Positions 54,066 to 63,879 of a stretch of 64,000 nucleotides of DNA are shown in pieces. The first letter of the stretch is position 1, and every line of letters begins with the position of its first letter. Position numbers and translations under genes: made by a program. The stretch comes from Lachnospiraceae bacterium AF51-6-b8A (GTDB lineage: Bacteria > Bacillota > Clostridia > Lachnospirales > Lachnospiraceae): NCBI GenBank assembly GCA_027682585.1, contig JAQCZH010000002.1:558001-622000 (forward strand), given 5' to 3'. Below the pieces are notes generated by a model. That model had not been told where the DNA came from. It saw only the letters and a program-made list of their open reading frames with translations, and searched no databases.

Positions 54066-55835
54066 ATGCAGGCTTCATCTCGCGGACACATTCTCGGACT
54101 TGACGGGCTTCGTGCCCTTGCCATCACAGGGATCGTTCTCTACCATCTTATGCCGCAGCTGGTCCCCGGCGGTTACCTTGGCGTCACCCTTTTCTTCACT
54201 CTTATGGGCTATCTGATTCTGGTCAAAAACCCGGCTGCGGTCCAGGGAAAGTCTTTCCACGCAGGAGCATATTATAAGAAGAAATTTCTTCGTCTCTATC
54301 CCTCCCTTCTTATGGTGCTGCTCCTGTCCTCCCTGGCCTTGCTGCTTCTTTATCCTTCCTACCCCCGGCGAATTCTGCCTGAAGTGCTCAGCGTTCTCTT
54401 TGGCTTTAACAACTGGTGGCAGATTGCTCAGAATGCCAGCTACTTCACCCGCCTCTCCAACAGTTCTCCCTTCACCCACCTCTGGTTTTTGGGTCTGACG
54501 CTCCAGTACTATCTCATCTGGCCTCTGCTCCTGCTTTTGCTCAACCGCTTTCGTCCGCGAATCAGAAAGTTGGGTCTGCGGCGGGTCTGCTTCTGGACTC
54601 TGATTCTTCTGTCCCTTCTGTCTATGCTGGAGGCCGGACTTCTCTATCGTCCCAACCAGGATCCATCCCGCATCTATTACGGAACCGATACTCGCGCCTT
54701 CTCCCTCTTTCTGGGAATGGCTGCTGCCTTTCTCCCGGTCAGAAAGCCACGTGCCTTCTTCAAGAGGCATCGGACAGCCGGCCATACCATTTCCATTCTT
54801 GCCGCCATTGGAATTCTGGTTCTCAGTCTGACGCTTGACGGTTCTTCCGCAGCGAACTATCGGGGTCTGATGCAGCTGGCAAGTCTTCTCTTTGCCCTTC
54901 TTATGCTCATGGTTATCTGGATGCCCTCCTCTCTGGGACAGTTGCTGGATCATCCCATTTTAAGGATGACAGGCCAGTCCAGTTATCTGATCTACCTGCT
55001 GATGTATCCGGTAATCTTCTTTGTCGGCCACTGCAGCCAGGGCTCGCAGGCCCCTCTGTGGCGCATCCTCTGTCTTCTCCTCATTGCGGGTCTTTCCTTC
55101 GGTCTCCGTTTTCTGGAGCAGGGTCTGCATTCCCTCTCCCTTTCAGGCAGATTTCGCCGCCTGACTTACCGGTATATTTTCCCGACCCTTCTTTTGACCT
55201 GTCTGCTTCTCTCCGCTATCCAATGGCAGCTCAGCAGCCATGCGATTGCCGCCCAGGCACAGGATCAGGCACAGATGGAGGAAGAATTAAAGAATCAGGA
55301 GAAACAGCAGGATCAGAGGAATGCCACTGCTCAGCAAGAGGAATCTGACAACCCGGCTGCTTCTCAGAAATATACCGTAACTGCCATTGGCGACTCTGTT
55401 CTGCTGGATGCATCCAGCGCCCTCTCAACGCAGATTCCCGGCATATATGTCGACGGCAAGGTCTCTCGTCAGGCCTGGGCGGTCAGCGACGTGATTGCCT
55501 CCCTGCAGGATAAAAATCTCCTGGGCAATACCATTATTCTTCACCTTGGTACCAACGGTGCCTTCCGTCAGAGCGTCGGCCAGAACATCATCGATCAGCT
55601 GGGATCTGAGCGTCAAATCTACTGGGTGACTGTCTTCGCGCCCAGCGTACCCTGGGCGGCTCAGTCCAATGCCACCATCAGAGCCCTGGCCGCGGCTAAT
55701 TCCAACGTCCATCTGATCGACTGGGCCAATTATGCCAAGGGACACCGCAGCTGGTTCTTCTCCGATGGGATTCATCTGAAGCCTGAGGGACAAAAAGCTT
55801 ATGCTGATCTGATCAAAACCTCCTGCGGACTCTGA
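54066..55835 (+). CDS. OatA-like membrane O-acyltransferase with C-terminal SGNH domain
   Basis: The 589-residue protein starts behind GGGGGG. Residues about 10-385 are an acyltransferase-3 domain with about ten membrane segments (LDGLRALAITGIVLYHLMP, then HLWFLGLTLQYYLIWPLLL). An Asp/Glu/Gln-rich linker (about 398-437) leads to an extracellular SGNH domain with IGDSV (catalytic Ser), HLGTNG and SDGIHLKPEGQKAY (Asp and His). This layout matches OatA-type proteins that O-acetylate peptidoglycan or wall polymers and confer lysozyme resistance. It lies, in reverse orientation, inside the ribosomal cluster between infA and rpmJ. Confidence 0.9.
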   Translation: MQASSRGHILGLDGLRALAITGIVLYHLMPQLVPGGYLGVTLFFTLMGYLILVKNPAAVQGKSFHAGAYYKKKFLRLYPSLLMVLLLSSLALLLLYPSYPRRILPEVLSVLFGFNNWWQIAQNASYFTRLSNSSPFTHLWFLGLTLQYYLIWPLLLLLLNRFRPRIRKLGLRRVCFWTLILLSLLSMLEAGLLYRPNQDPSRIYYGTDTRAFSLFLGMAAAFLPVRKPRAFFKRHRTAGHTISILAAIGILVLSLTLDGSSAANYRGLMQLASLLFALLMLMVIWMPSSLGQLLDHPILRMTGQSSYLIYLLMYPVIFFVGHCSQGSQAPLWRILCLLLIAGLSFGLRFLEQGLHSLSLSGRFRRLTYRYIFPTLLLTCLLLSAIQWQLSSHAIAAQAQDQAQMEEELKNQEKQQDQRNATAQQEESDNPAASQKYTVTAIGDSVLLDASSALSTQIPGIYVDGKVSRQAWAVSDVIASLQDKNLLGNTIILHLGTNGAFRQSVGQNIIDQLGSERQIYWVTVFAPSVPWAAQSNATIRALAAANSNVHLIDWANYAKGHRSWFFSDGIHLKPEGQKAYADLIKTSCGL

Positions 55836-55840
55836 CACAC

Positions 55841-55872
55841 AAAAAAGATCCTCCCCTACGCACAGAGGAAGG
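55841..55872 (-). terminator. Terminator after infA, ending the S10/spc transcript
   Basis: On the minus strand CCTTCCT pairs with GGGGAGG (two G-U pairs) around a nine-base loop, followed by ATCTTTTTT. It lies about 70 bases after the infA stop and just beyond the end of the convergent acyltransferase gene. Confidence 0.6.
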
Positions 55873-55939
55873 GAAAGATCCTCTTTATCAGATATACTCC
55901 ATTATACTGGCAGATGCAGGTTGAATTGATCTCCCTAAA

Positions 55940-56158
55940 TTACTTGTCTCTCCAAATAATTCTCCCTTTGGTCAGATCATAAGGGGACATCTCTACCGTC
56001 ACCTTATCTCCAGGCAGGATGCGGATATAGTTCATTCTGAGTTTTCCGCTGATATGGGCCAGAATCTGATGCCCATTCTCCAGTTCTACGGAAAACATGG
56101 CATTCGGGAGCTTCTCCAGAACCTTTCCCTCAACCTCAATCACATCTGCTTTCGACAT
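55940..56158 (-). CDS. infA: Translation initiation factor IF-1
   Basis: The 72-residue S1-fold protein starts [20 protein letters not shown] and ends KGRIIWRDK. The start at 56158 has GGAGGTATCGA upstream. It occupies the A site during initiation. Its first 23 bases and its ribosome site overlap the end of adk, implying coupled translation. map, commonly found just upstream of infA, is missing. Confidence 0.97.
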   Translation of the reverse strand: MSKADVIEVEGKVLEKLPNAMFSVELENGHQILAHISGKLRMNYIRILPGDKVTVEMSPYDLTKGRIIWRDK

Positions 56159-56816
56159 TCGATACCTCCAATTCCTTGCCGAGAACGGCCTTAATCTGCG
56201 CAAAAACCACATCCATGGGCTGGGTGCCATCCACCGTCTTAAGAATTCCCAGCCGCTCATAGTAGTCGATGAGCGGCTGGGTCTGCTCATGATAGACCCG
56301 CAGGCGGTTTGCCACAGTGGCTTCACTGTCATCCGCTCTCTGAACCAGCTCTGATCCGCACGCATCGCAGGTTCCTGCCTTCGTTGGCGGCAGAGCGGTC
56401 AGATGATACGTTGCTCCACAATTAGGGCAGACACGTCTGCCGGACATGCGCCTGATAATATTCTCATCAGGAACATCAACATTGACCGCAAAATCCATGC
56501 TCTCTTTCCTGGCAGTCAAAGCCTGATCAAGCGCCTGAGCCTGCGGAATCGTTCTTGGAAATCCATCCAGAATAAAGCCATCCCTGCAGTCATCCTGCCC
56601 GATACGATCCATCAGCAGATCACAGGTCAGCTCATCGGGAACCAGATTGCCCGCGTCCATATACTCCTTGGCCTTTTGTCCCAGAGGAGTCTTATTCTTG
56701 ATATTCGCCCGGAAGATATCTCCCGTAGAGATATGAGGAATCTGGTAAGCCGAAGCGATCTGCTTGGCCTGTGTTCCCTTTCCCGCGCCAGGAGCCCCCA
56801 ACATAATGATCTTCAT
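56136..56816 (-). CDS. adk: Adenylate kinase, zinc-LID form
   Basis: A 226-residue Adk with the P-loop [11 protein letters not shown], the AMP-binding [10 protein letters not shown], and a LID carrying CPNC and CDAC as zinc ligands. It balances AMP, ADP and ATP. It is about ten residues longer than usual; the extra C-terminal residues ([11 protein letters not shown]) come from reading into the start of infA. A hairpin with a T-rich tract lies between it and secY. Confidence 0.96.
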   Translation of the reverse strand: MKIIMLGAPGAGKGTQAKQIASAYQIPHISTGDIFRANIKNKTPLGQKAKEYMDAGNLVPDELTCDLLMDRIGQDDCRDGFILDGFPRTIPQAQALDQALTARKESMDFAVNVDVPDENIIRRMSGRRVCPNCGATYHLTALPPTKAGTCDACGSELVQRADDSEATVANRLRVYHEQTQPLIDYYERLGILKTVDGTQPMDVVFAQIKAVLGKELEVSNVESRCD

Positions 56817-56835
56817 TTACGCATTTCTCCCATTT

Positions 56836-56864
56836 TCTATAATCAAATACGCATGCCATGTGAA
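56836..56864 (-). promoter_or_regulatory. Weak candidate promoter for adk-infA
   Basis: TTCACA (56859-56864) and TATAGA (56836-56841) are spaced by 17 bases on the minus strand, directly after the secY hairpin. The match is modest. Confidence 0.3.
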
Positions 56865-56903
56865 TAAAAGCATGGAGATACGATCTTGCGACCATATCTC
56901 CAT
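56863..56903 (-). terminator. Terminator-like hairpin between secY and adk
   Basis: A perfect 9-bp stem ATGGAGATA...TATCTCCAT (56872-56903) is followed on the minus strand by GCTTTTATT. It begins seven bases after the secY stop. It may attenuate transcription into adk and infA. Confidence 0.5.
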
Positions 56904-56909
56904 CAACCG

Positions 56910-58223
56910 TCAGTTGTTCAGGAAACCCTTGTAGTTTCGAACCATCATCTGTGATTCAATCTGCTTGAGTGTCTCGATTACAACACCAACGATAATAATC
57001 AGGGATGTTCCGCCAAAGGATACATTGGCATTAAACAAGCCGTTGAAAACAATGGGAAGCATGGTGACAATGGTCAGGCCTACCGCGCCGATCAGAATGA
57101 TGGAGCGAAGAATCCTGCTGAGATAGTCACTGGTCGGCTTACCGGGACGGATCCCGGGGATAAAGCCGCCCTGCTTCTTAATATTATCTGCAATTTCCAA
57201 CGGATTAAAGGTAATCGACGTATAGAAATATGCAAACGCGATGATCAGAACAACGTAAATCGCCGCGCCGATGGTATAGATCCATTCTGTCGTATGGAAC
57301 CAGTGAGACTGCGATAAGAGCTTCAGAATCTTCGATCCGATCCCATTGCCGTTGCCCTTGCCCAAAAGAGCCGCCAGTATCACCGGTGTCTGCATCAGGG
57401 ACTGCGCAAAAATAACAGGGATCACGCCTCCGGTATTCACCTTAAGAGGAATATGACTGCTTGTCCCTCCCACGCTTCGTCTTCCGGCAATCTTTCTGGA
57501 GTACTGCACCGGGATTTTACGCTCGGCATCCTGCAGATACACAGTCATAACAACAACCGCAAGAATAATTGCCACAATGACAAGGGCTGCCAGGACAGCC
57601 TTGGCCGTTGCCTTGCCGCTGATAAACTGCTTAAAGAGGGTCTGAAGATCCTGCGGAATACGGGAGATAATATTGATGACAAGAACAATGGAGATTCCAT
57701 TGCCAACTCCCCTCTCCGTAATGCGCTCACCCAGCCACATCAGAATGGTTGAGCCGGCTGTCAGGGCAACCACTACCTCAAACACATACAGAACATTAAA
57801 CTGAACCAGATAACCACCGCGGCCAAATCCAATCGCCATGGCCAGTGACTCTCCCAGAGCCAGCCCCACGGTCAGATAGCGCGTGATTCGGGTCATCTTC
57901 TTGCGTCCCTGCTCGCCATCTCTTTGCATCTCCTCCAAAGCCGGGAAGGCAATGGTTAGAAGCTGCACAATAATCGATGATGTAATATATGGTGTGATGT
58001 TTAATGCGAAGATTGACATCTGGCTGAGTGATCCGCCTGTAATCGCATCCAGAAAATCGGATGCTCCCCCCGTAGAAGAGAACAGATTGTTGAACACATC
58101 TCCCTTAACGCCGGGCAGGTGAATCATCGATCCGATTCTGACAACCACTAAGATCATCAGCGTAAACCAGATTCGTCTGCGTATATCCTTAATCTTAAAC
58201 GCGTTGTGGAGTGTTTTCAGCAT
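56910..58223 (-). CDS. secY: Protein translocase subunit SecY
   Basis: A 437-residue SecY with ten membrane segments. Conserved segments include FALNITPYITSSIIVQLLT (part of segment 2) and GERITERGVGNGIS (before segment 5). The loop with RKIAGRRSVGGTSSHIPLKVN is the SecA/ribosome-contact loop. It is the channel for secreted and membrane proteins. It follows rplO with one base between stop and start. Confidence 0.97.
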   Translation of the reverse strand: MLKTLHNAFKIKDIRRRIWFTLMILVVVRIGSMIHLPGVKGDVFNNLFSSTGGASDFLDAITGGSLSQMSIFALNITPYITSSIIVQLLTIAFPALEEMQRDGEQGRKKMTRITRYLTVGLALGESLAMAIGFGRGGYLVQFNVLYVFEVVVALTAGSTILMWLGERITERGVGNGISIVLVINIISRIPQDLQTLFKQFISGKATAKAVLAALVIVAIILAVVVMTVYLQDAERKIPVQYSRKIAGRRSVGGTSSHIPLKVNTGGVIPVIFAQSLMQTPVILAALLGKGNGNGIGSKILKLLSQSHWFHTTEWIYTIGAAIYVVLIIAFAYFYTSITFNPLEIADNIKKQGGFIPGIRPGKPTSDYLSRILRSIILIGAVGLTIVTMLPIVFNGLFNANVSFGGTSLIIIVGVVIETLKQIESQMMVRNYKGFLNN

Positions 58224-58224
58224 A

Positions 58225-58674
58225 TCAGATCACCTCTGCCTTGCCGCCAAGTGCCTCGATCTTCTCCCTGGCAGATGCAGAGAATGCATTTACCTGAACA
58301 TCGAGCTTCTTGGTCAAATCACCAGTACCGAGAATCTTGACTCCGTCAAGTTCCTTCTTGATGATTCCGGCTTCCTTGAGGGCTGCTACGGTTACGACTG
58401 CGTCGTTGTCAAATACCTCAAGGGCAGATACGTTAATCGCAACGATCTGCTTGCTGTTGCGGTTCTTAAAGCCTCTCTTGGGGAGTCTTCTGAAGATGGG
58501 CATCTGACCGCCCTCGAAACCTGGTCTGGGAGCACCGCTGCGGGCCTTCTGTCCCTTGTGTCCCTTGCCGGCAGTCTTGCCGTTGCCTGAACCGTGTCCA
58601 CGGCCTCTTCTTCCTGCATCACTGAAGGTTGCGCCCTCCGCAGGTCTTAAAGTGGATAAATCCATTTCTGCCAC
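58225..58674 (-). CDS. rplO: 50S ribosomal protein L15
   Basis: A 149-residue L15. The N-terminal glycine/arginine-rich extension ([20 protein letters not shown]) threads into 23S rRNA, and the globular C-terminal domain ends in [15 protein letters not shown]. Order rpmD-rplO-secY is canonical. Confidence 0.98.
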   Translation of the reverse strand: MAEMDLSTLRPAEGATFSDAGRRGRGHGSGNGKTAGKGHKGQKARSGAPRPGFEGGQMPIFRRLPKRGFKNRNSKQIVAINVSALEVFDNDAVVTVAALKEAGIIKKELDGVKILGTGDLTKKLDVQVNAFSASAREKIEALGGKAEVI

Positions 58675-58680
58675 CTCCTA

Positions 58681-58863
58681 TTATGCTTCCTCTACTTTAA
58701 CCAGATGAGCCACATGACGAACCATCCCGCGGATGGCCGCATTGTCAGGCAGCTCAACTGTCTGATGCATCTTGTGCAGTCCGAGCGCTTCAACGGTCTT
58801 TCTGTTCTTGGGAACATTGCCGATGGGAGACTTTACAAGTGTTACTTTTAACTTATTAGCCAT
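58681..58863 (-). CDS. rpmD: 50S ribosomal protein L30
   Basis: A 60-residue L30 ([20 protein letters not shown] and the end [15 protein letters not shown]). It has the short bacterial form and lies between rpsE and rplO. Confidence 0.97.
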   Translation of the reverse strand: MANKLKVTLVKSPIGNVPKNRKTVEALGLHKMHQTVELPDNAAIRGMVRHVAHLVKVEEA

Positions 58864-58877
58864 CTTAATATTCCTCC

Positions 58878-59387
58878 TTAACCGATGATCTCTTCAACGG
58901 ATTTACCGCGAAGCTTAGCGACCTCTTCAGGACTCTTCAACTGACGGAGTGCGTCAATGGTTGCCAGGACGACATTCTGTTTATTGGAAGATCCCAGAGA
59001 TTTGGTACGGATATTGGCAATCCCCGCGAGTTCACATACCGCACGCGCAGGACCGCCGGCGATGATACCGGTTCCGTCGGGAGCCTTCTTCAAAAGAACA
59101 GAAGCACCTGTGTGTTTTCCAATAATGTCGTATGTGATGGACTTGTTCTTGTCCAGTCTCACCTCGATGAGGTTCTTGGCGGCATCCTCCTTGCCTTTAC
59201 GGATCGCATCGGGGATTTCTGTCGCCTTTCCAAGACCTGCACCAACATGGCCATTGCCGTCGCCGACAACCACCAGAGCTGCGAAGCGCATGTTACGTCC
59301 ACCCTTAACAACCTTGGTGACACGCTTGATCGCAACTACGTTCTCGTTCAACTCCATCTGACTGGGGTCAATAATCGTACGCTTCAT
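58878..59387 (-). CDS. rpsE: 30S ribosomal protein S5
   Basis: A 169-residue S5 with the double-stranded-RNA-binding-like N-terminal domain ([19 protein letters not shown] and [14 protein letters not shown]) and the C-terminal domain with [13 protein letters not shown]. It is involved in decoding accuracy and mRNA unwinding. Confidence 0.98.
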   Translation of the reverse strand: MKRTIIDPSQMELNENVVAIKRVTKVVKGGRNMRFAALVVVGDGNGHVGAGLGKATEIPDAIRKGKEDAAKNLIEVRLDKNKSITYDIIGKHTGASVLLKKAPDGTGIIAGGPARAVCELAGIANIRTKSLGSSNKQNVVLATIDALRQLKSPEEVAKLRGKSVEEIIG

Positions 59388-59400
59388 GTGTTATCTCCTC

Positions 59401-59769
59401 TTAGAATTCCAGACCAGCTTCTCTTGCGGCATCAGCCAATGCGGCTACCTTGCCCGCGTAGATGAAACCGCCTCTGTCGAAGATGACTTCCTTGACGCCG
59501 GCATCCATTGCCCTCTTGGCAATGACGGTCCCCAGCTTGGAAGCCGCTTCTACGTTGTTCGTCTTCTCAAGGTCAGCCTTTACGTCTGCATCAAGAGTCG
59601 ATGCGGAAACAAGCGTCTTGCCCGCCTCGTCGTCAATCACCTGCGCATATATGTGATTATTGCTTCTGAATACAGCCAGACGCGGTCTGGCAGCAGTTCC
59701 GGAAAGAGTGTTGCGAATTCTTCTGTGCTTCTTGACACGGACTTCCGTTCTTGATTTCTTCGTAATCAT
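59401..59769 (-). CDS. rplR: 50S ribosomal protein L18
   Basis: A 122-residue L18, a 5S rRNA-binding protein ([20 protein letters not shown], and the C-terminal [20 protein letters not shown]). Its place between rplF and rpsE is canonical. Confidence 0.98.
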   Translation of the reverse strand: MITKKSRTEVRVKKHRRIRNTLSGTAARPRLAVFRSNNHIYAQVIDDEAGKTLVSASTLDADVKADLEKTNNVEAASKLGTVIAKRAMDAGVKEVIFDRGGFIYAGKVAALADAAREAGLEF

Positions 59770-59787
59770 TTTGCCTCACTCCTTTAC

Positions 59788-60327
59788 TTATTTCTTACCA
59801 GCCTTGCCGACCTTACGACGAATCGTCTCGTCGACATACTTGATACCCTTGCCCTTATAAGGCTCAGGAGCTCTCTTGGATCTGATCTCAGCTGCGTACT
59901 GACCTACAGCTTCCTTGCTGATTCCGGAAACAGTAATCTTGTTGTCCTCCAAAGTGGTCTCAATGCCCTCGGGATCATTCATTACAACAGGATGAGAGTA
60001 ACCAAGGTGGAGTGTCAGCTCCTTGCCCTTTTTAACAGCTCTGTAACCAACGCCGTTGATCTCAAGAGCCTTGGTGAATCCATCTTTAACGCCCAGAACC
60101 ATGTTGTTGAGCAGGGATCTGGTCAGTCCGTGAAGGGACTTCATCTTCTTCAAATCATTGGGTCTGGAAACCTTAATCTCAGAGTCTTCAACCACAATGG
60201 TCATCTCGACCGGCAGGTTTCTCTCAAGCGTTCCCTTGGGACCCTTTACCGTCACATGATTATTTTCTGCAATCTCTACAGTTACACCGTCAGGAATTGC
60301 GATTGGCATTCTTCCAATACGTGACAT
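59788..60327 (-). CDS. rplF: 50S ribosomal protein L6
   Basis: A 179-residue L6 with two homologous RNA-binding domains and the C-terminal signature RSKRAPEPYKGKGIKYVDE. It lies near the factor-binding site of the large subunit. It is separated from rpsH by 61 bases. Confidence 0.98.
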   Translation of the reverse strand: MSRIGRMPIAIPDGVTVEIAENNHVTVKGPKGTLERNLPVEMTIVVEDSEIKVSRPNDLKKMKSLHGLTRSLLNNMVLGVKDGFTKALEINGVGYRAVKKGKELTLHLGYSHPVVMNDPEGIETTLEDNKITVSGISKEAVGQYAAEIRSKRAPEPYKGKGIKYVDETIRRKVGKAGKK

Positions 60328-60388
60328 GCCCGTACCTCCTAAATTTGTGGTGGCTTACGCCATCGTCATAGCTGCCTGCGGATTCCGC

Positions 60389-60790
60389 TTACCAAACGAA
60401 GGCCAGAACCTCGCCGCCGACCTGCTCTCTGCGGGCCTGCTTATCAGTCAGGATTCCCTTGTTGGTGCTCAGAATCGCGATTCCAAGGCCTCCCAGTACA
60501 TAGGGAATCTCGTCTTTTCCGGCGTAAATACGCAGGCCGGGCTTGGAGATTCTCTTGATACCGGAAATAATTTTTTCTGTCTTGTTCGCATTGTACTTCA
60601 TCGTAATGCGGATATTCTGTCCTGTGCCGGCCTCAACCAGATCGTACTTGGCAATGTAGCCCTCGTCAACGAGGATACCTGCAATTGCGACCTTCAGCTT
60701 TGATGCGGGAACATCAACAGTATCGTGCTTTGCAGTGTTAGCGTTACGAATTCTCGTAAGCATATCTGCGATAGGATCACTCATAGTCAT
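60389..60790 (-). CDS. rpsH: 30S ribosomal protein S8
   Basis: A 133-residue S8 ([20 protein letters not shown] and the end [20 protein letters not shown]). It binds the central domain of 16S rRNA and is the spc-operon translational repressor in Escherichia coli. Confidence 0.98.
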   Translation of the reverse strand: MTMSDPIADMLTRIRNANTAKHDTVDVPASKLKVAIAGILVDEGYIAKYDLVEAGTGQNIRITMKYNANKTEKIISGIKRISKPGLRIYAGKDEIPYVLGGLGIAILSTNKGILTDKQARREQVGGEVLAFVW

Positions 60791-60811
60791 GATAAAAATT
60801 CCTCCTTCTGC

Positions 60812-60997
60812 TTACCAGGATGCCTTCTTAACGCCGGGAATCTCTCCCTTGTATGCCAGCTCACGGAAGCAAACTCTGCAGATGCCGTACTTCTTGAGGT
60901 ATGCGTGAGGACGACCGCAGATTCTGCAGCGTGAGTACTCTCTGGTAGAGAACTTGGCATCGCGCTGCTGCTTTACCTTCATAGATGTCTTAGCCAT
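60812..60997 (-). CDS. rpsZ: 30S ribosomal protein S14, zinc (type Z) form
   Basis: A 61-residue S14 with CRIC and CRVC zinc ligands (Cys24, 27, 40 and 43). It is the short zinc form of Gram-positive bacteria, some of which carry a second zinc-free copy elsewhere. Confidence 0.97.
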   Translation of the reverse strand: MAKTSMKVKQQRDAKFSTREYSRCRICGRPHAYLKKYGICRVCFRELAYKGEIPGVKKASW

Positions 60998-61016
60998 GTA
61001 ATATATTCCTCCTGAA

Positions 61017-61556
61017 TCACTTCGCGAAAGGCATACCGAAGAGCCTCAGGAGCTCACGTGCCTCTTCATCCGTCTTTGCAGTTGTAACAAATACGATATC
61101 CATGCCGCGGACCTTGTCCACCTGGTCATACTCGATCTCAGGGAAGATAATCTGCTCCTTGATACCAAGAGCATAGTTGCCTCTTCCATCGAAGGAATTG
61201 GGATTCACGCCGCGGAAGTCGCGCACACGAGGCAGCGCCAGATTCACCAGCCGATCCATGAAATCATACATCTTCTCTCCGCGCAGGGTCGTCATACAGC
61301 CGATAGCCTGTCCCTCGCGAAGCTTAAAGTTAGCCACAGACTTCTTGGCCTTGGTCGTAACGGCATGCTGACCCGTGATGGTCTCCATGTCCTTCACCGC
61401 GCTCTCAAGAACCTTCGCATTCTCCTTCGCTTCACCAACACCCATATTCAGGACGATCTTTGCAAGCTTGGGAACTTCCATCTTATTCTTGTATTCGAAC
61501 TTCTTGATCATCGCCTCGACGATCTCGTTCTGATACTGATCCTTTAATCTACTCAA
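61017..61556 (-). CDS. rplE: 50S ribosomal protein L5
   Basis: A 179-residue L5 ([37 protein letters not shown], and the end [15 protein letters not shown] in close form). It holds 5S rRNA and contacts the P-site tRNA. Confidence 0.98.
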   Translation of the reverse strand: MSRLKDQYQNEIVEAMIKKFEYKNKMEVPKLAKIVLNMGVGEAKENAKVLESAVKDMETITGQHAVTTKAKKSVANFKLREGQAIGCMTTLRGEKMYDFMDRLVNLALPRVRDFRGVNPNSFDGRGNYALGIKEQIIFPEIEYDQVDKVRGMDIVFVTTAKTDEEARELLRLFGMPFAK

Positions 61557-61573
61557 CGAAATGGCCTCCTTCT

Positions 61574-61885
61574 TTATTTGATCACTTCGCCGGTTGCCTT
61601 GGCAACGCGAACTTTCTTGCCATCCTCCATCTTGAAGCCGACACGGGTCGTCTTGCCGTCAACCAGGAGCATTACATTGCTGATATCAATGGGGGCTTCC
61701 TCCTCAATGATTCCGCCGGCCTGATTGGTCATGCTTGGCTTGGTGTGCTTCTTGACGATATTGATGCCCTCAACGACAACTCTGCCCTTCTTAGGGTCAA
61801 CGGAGAGGACCTTGCCCTCGTTGTTCTTATCTGCGCCGGCGATCACACGAACCATATCGCCTTTCTTAATTTTCATTGTAGCCAT
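61574..61885 (-). CDS. rplX: 50S ribosomal protein L24
   Basis: A 103-residue L24 with the KOW motif near its start ([20 protein letters not shown]) and [18 protein letters not shown]. It is an assembly initiator of the large subunit at the tunnel exit. Confidence 0.98.
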   Translation of the reverse strand: MATMKIKKGDMVRVIAGADKNNEGKVLSVDPKKGRVVVEGINIVKKHTKPSMTNQAGGIIEEEAPIDISNVMLLVDGKTTRVGFKMEDGKKVRVAKATGEVIK

Positions 61886-61896
61886 CGTAATCCTCC

Positions 61897-62265
61897 TTAC
61901 AGCACTTCGGGAGCCAGAGAAACGATCTTCATAAATTTATGATCGCGAAGTTCTCTTGCTACAGGTCCGAAAATACGGGTTCCCACGGGAGTTTTATCAT
62001 CCTTGACGATAACGGCAGCGTTCTCATCAAACTTGATGTAGGAACCGTCGCTACGACGGGCGCCCCTGACGGAACGGACAACAACCGCCTTGACAACATC
62101 GCCCTTCTTGACAACTCCACCGGGTGTTGCACTCTTGACAGAAGCGACGATGACATCACCAATATTGGCATATCTTCTTGTAGAGCCGCCCAGAACACGG
62201 ATGCAAAGCAGTTCCTTCGCACCAGTATTGTCGGCTACTTTCAATCTAGTTTCCTGCTGTACCAT
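61897..62265 (-). CDS. rplN: 50S ribosomal protein L14
   Basis: A 122-residue L14 ([20 protein letters not shown], and [14 protein letters not shown] near the end). It bridges to the small subunit and contacts the silencing factor RsfS. Confidence 0.98.
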   Translation of the reverse strand: MVQQETRLKVADNTGAKELLCIRVLGGSTRRYANIGDVIVASVKSATPGGVVKKGDVVKAVVVRSVRGARRSDGSYIKFDENAAVIVKDDKTPVGTRIFGPVARELRDHKFMKIVSLAPEVL

Positions 62266-62281
62266 AATGTAGCCTCCTATA

Positions 62282-62539
62282 TTACTTAGCGCGCTCTACG
62301 ATCTCCGTAAGTCTCCACCTCTTGTCCTTTGACAGGGGCCTGGTCTCCATTACGCGAACGGTATCTCCCTCATGAGCCTCATTGTTCTCATCATGCGCCT
62401 TAAGCTTGTAGGTCCTCTTCACGATCTTGCCATACAGAGGATGCTTTACATTATCCTTGATCGCAACTGTGATCGTCTTATCCATCTTATCGCTGACAAC
62501 AACGCCCTGGCGTGTCTTTCTAAGATTTCTTTCTTCCAC
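62282..62539 (-). CDS. rpsQ: 30S ribosomal protein S17
   Basis: An 85-residue S17 ([20 protein letters not shown], and [18 protein letters not shown] at the end). It has an OB fold and binds 16S rRNA early in assembly. Confidence 0.98.
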   Translation of the reverse strand: MEERNLRKTRQGVVVSDKMDKTITVAIKDNVKHPLYGKIVKRTYKLKAHDENNEAHEGDTVRVMETRPLSKDKRWRLTEIVERAK

Positions 62540-62572
62540 GATTGTTCTCCTCTCTCAATCTAAGATCGAATC

Positions 62573-62779
62573 TCACTGATTCTTCCCGGCCTCAGTGATC
62601 ACAGTCTGGATGCGGGCGATGTTCTTGCGAACCTCCTTGATACGACTGGTATTCTCAAGCTGATTGGTAGCGTTCTGGAATCTCAGATTGAAAAGTTCCT
62701 TCTTAGCATCCTCAAGCTGGGCGTTGAGCTCAGCGAGAGACTTGGACTTTAACTCTGCAACAAATGTATTCGTCTTCAT
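62573..62779 (-). CDS. rpmC: 50S ribosomal protein L29
   Basis: A 68-residue helical-hairpin protein ([20 protein letters not shown] and [20 protein letters not shown]) at the tunnel exit, a docking site for SRP and trigger factor. Its ATG overlaps the rplP stop by four bases (ATGA). Confidence 0.97.
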   Translation of the reverse strand: MKTNTFVAELKSKSLAELNAQLEDAKKELFNLRFQNATNQLENTSRIKEVRKNIARIQTVITEAGKNQ

Positions 62780-63207
62780 TCGTTCTCACCGCCTTCTAAG
62801 TCTGCCTTGGAAACGATCTTGCACTTGCAGGGCAGCTTGTGCATCGCAAGGCGAAGGGCCTCTTTTGCGGACTCCTCCGGTACGCCGGAGATCTCGAACA
62901 TCACACGCCCCGGCTTAACAACAGCAACCCAGTACTCCAGGGCGCCCTTTCCTGATCCCATTCGGGTCTCAGCGGGCTTGGCAGTAACGGGCTTGTCGGG
63001 GAAGATCTTAATCCAGATCTTTCCTCCGCGCTTCACATAACGGGTCATAGCGACACGGGCAGCCTCAATCTGATTGGACTTGATCCAGCAGGGCTCCATG
63101 GCTACAAGACCATACTCACCATTCGAAATTTTATTCCCGCGCAGAGCCTTTCCGGTCATCGTTCCACGGAACTGCTTGCGGTGCTTTACTCTCTTAGGCA
63201 TTAACAT
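62776..63207 (-). CDS. rplP: 50S ribosomal protein L16
   Basis: A 143-residue L16. The start is ATG 63207 ([15 protein letters not shown]) behind AAGGAGG; the frame stays open upstream through rpsC, but those codons are not L16. Conserved [15 protein letters not shown] and [14 protein letters not shown] are present. It shapes the A-site tRNA and is essential for late assembly. Confidence 0.98.
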   Translation of the reverse strand: MLMPKRVKHRKQFRGTMTGKALRGNKISNGEYGLVAMEPCWIKSNQIEAARVAMTRYVKRGGKIWIKIFPDKPVTAKPAETRMGSGKGALEYWVAVVKPGRVMFEISGVPEESAKEALRLAMHKLPCKCKIVSKADLEGGENE

Positions 63208-63208
63208 A

Positions 63209-63865
63209 TTAGCGAGCGCCTCCTTCTGCTTTATTCTTGGTAGGAAGAACCTCCCCCTTATAGATCCAGACCTTGACGCCGACCTTCCCATAGGTCGTAT
63301 CTGCCTCGGCGAATCCGTAATCGATATCTGCGCGCAGAGTCTGAAGGGGAATGGTTCCCTCATTGTAAGACTCGCTGCGGGCGATATCCGCGCCGCCCAG
63401 ACGACCGGAGCACATGGTCTTGATTCCCTTGATGCCGGTCTTCATGGAACGGCTCATAGTGGACTTCATAGCGCGGCGGAAAGAGATACGGTTCTCGAGC
63501 TGCTGGGCAATATTCTCTGCGACAAGCTGCGCGTCCTTATCCGGCCTCTTTACTTCTTTGATGTCAATGAGCAGCTTCTTGGCAGTCAGCTTCTGAGCCT
63601 CAGCCTTGATCTTCTCGATCTCAGCCCCGCCCTTGCCGATAACAACACCGGGCTTGGCAGTGTATACGATCGCCTTCACGCGGTCTGATGATCTCTCAAT
63701 CTCGACCTTGGAAATACCGGCACCATAGAGCTTCTTCTTGAGGAAACTGCGAATGGTATGATCCTCAACGAGGAAGTCGGCAAATTCCTTCTCCGCATAC
63801 CATCTGGAATCCCAATCCTTGATCACGCCGACTCTTAAGCCGTGGGGATTAACTTTCTGTCCCAT
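63209..63865 (-). CDS. rpsC: 30S ribosomal protein S3
   Basis: A 218-residue S3, starting at ATG 63865 ([18 protein letters not shown]) behind AAGGAGG. It has the KH domain with [10 protein letters not shown] and the C-terminal domain with [18 protein letters not shown]. It is part of the mRNA entry helicase of the small subunit. It ends two bases before the L16 start codon. Confidence 0.98.
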   Translation of the reverse strand: MGQKVNPHGLRVGVIKDWDSRWYAEKEFADFLVEDHTIRSFLKKKLYGAGISKVEIERSSDRVKAIVYTAKPGVVIGKGGAEIEKIKAEAQKLTAKKLLIDIKEVKRPDKDAQLVAENIAQQLENRISFRRAMKSTMSRSMKTGIKGIKTMCSGRLGGADIARSESYNEGTIPLQTLRADIDYGFAEADTTYGKVGVKVWIYKGEVLPTKNKAEGGAR

Positions 63866-63879
63866 GTCATTCCTCCTTC

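Noticed and set aside
55850..55885. Terminator for the acyltransferase on the plus strand
   Set aside because: The stem is followed on the plus strand by GAAAGATCC rather than a T-run; it works only in the minus direction.
55940..56365. Longer infA reading of 141 residues
   Set aside because: The first 69 codons lie within adk in another frame. IF-1 homology begins at the ATG at 56158, with a proper ribosome site.
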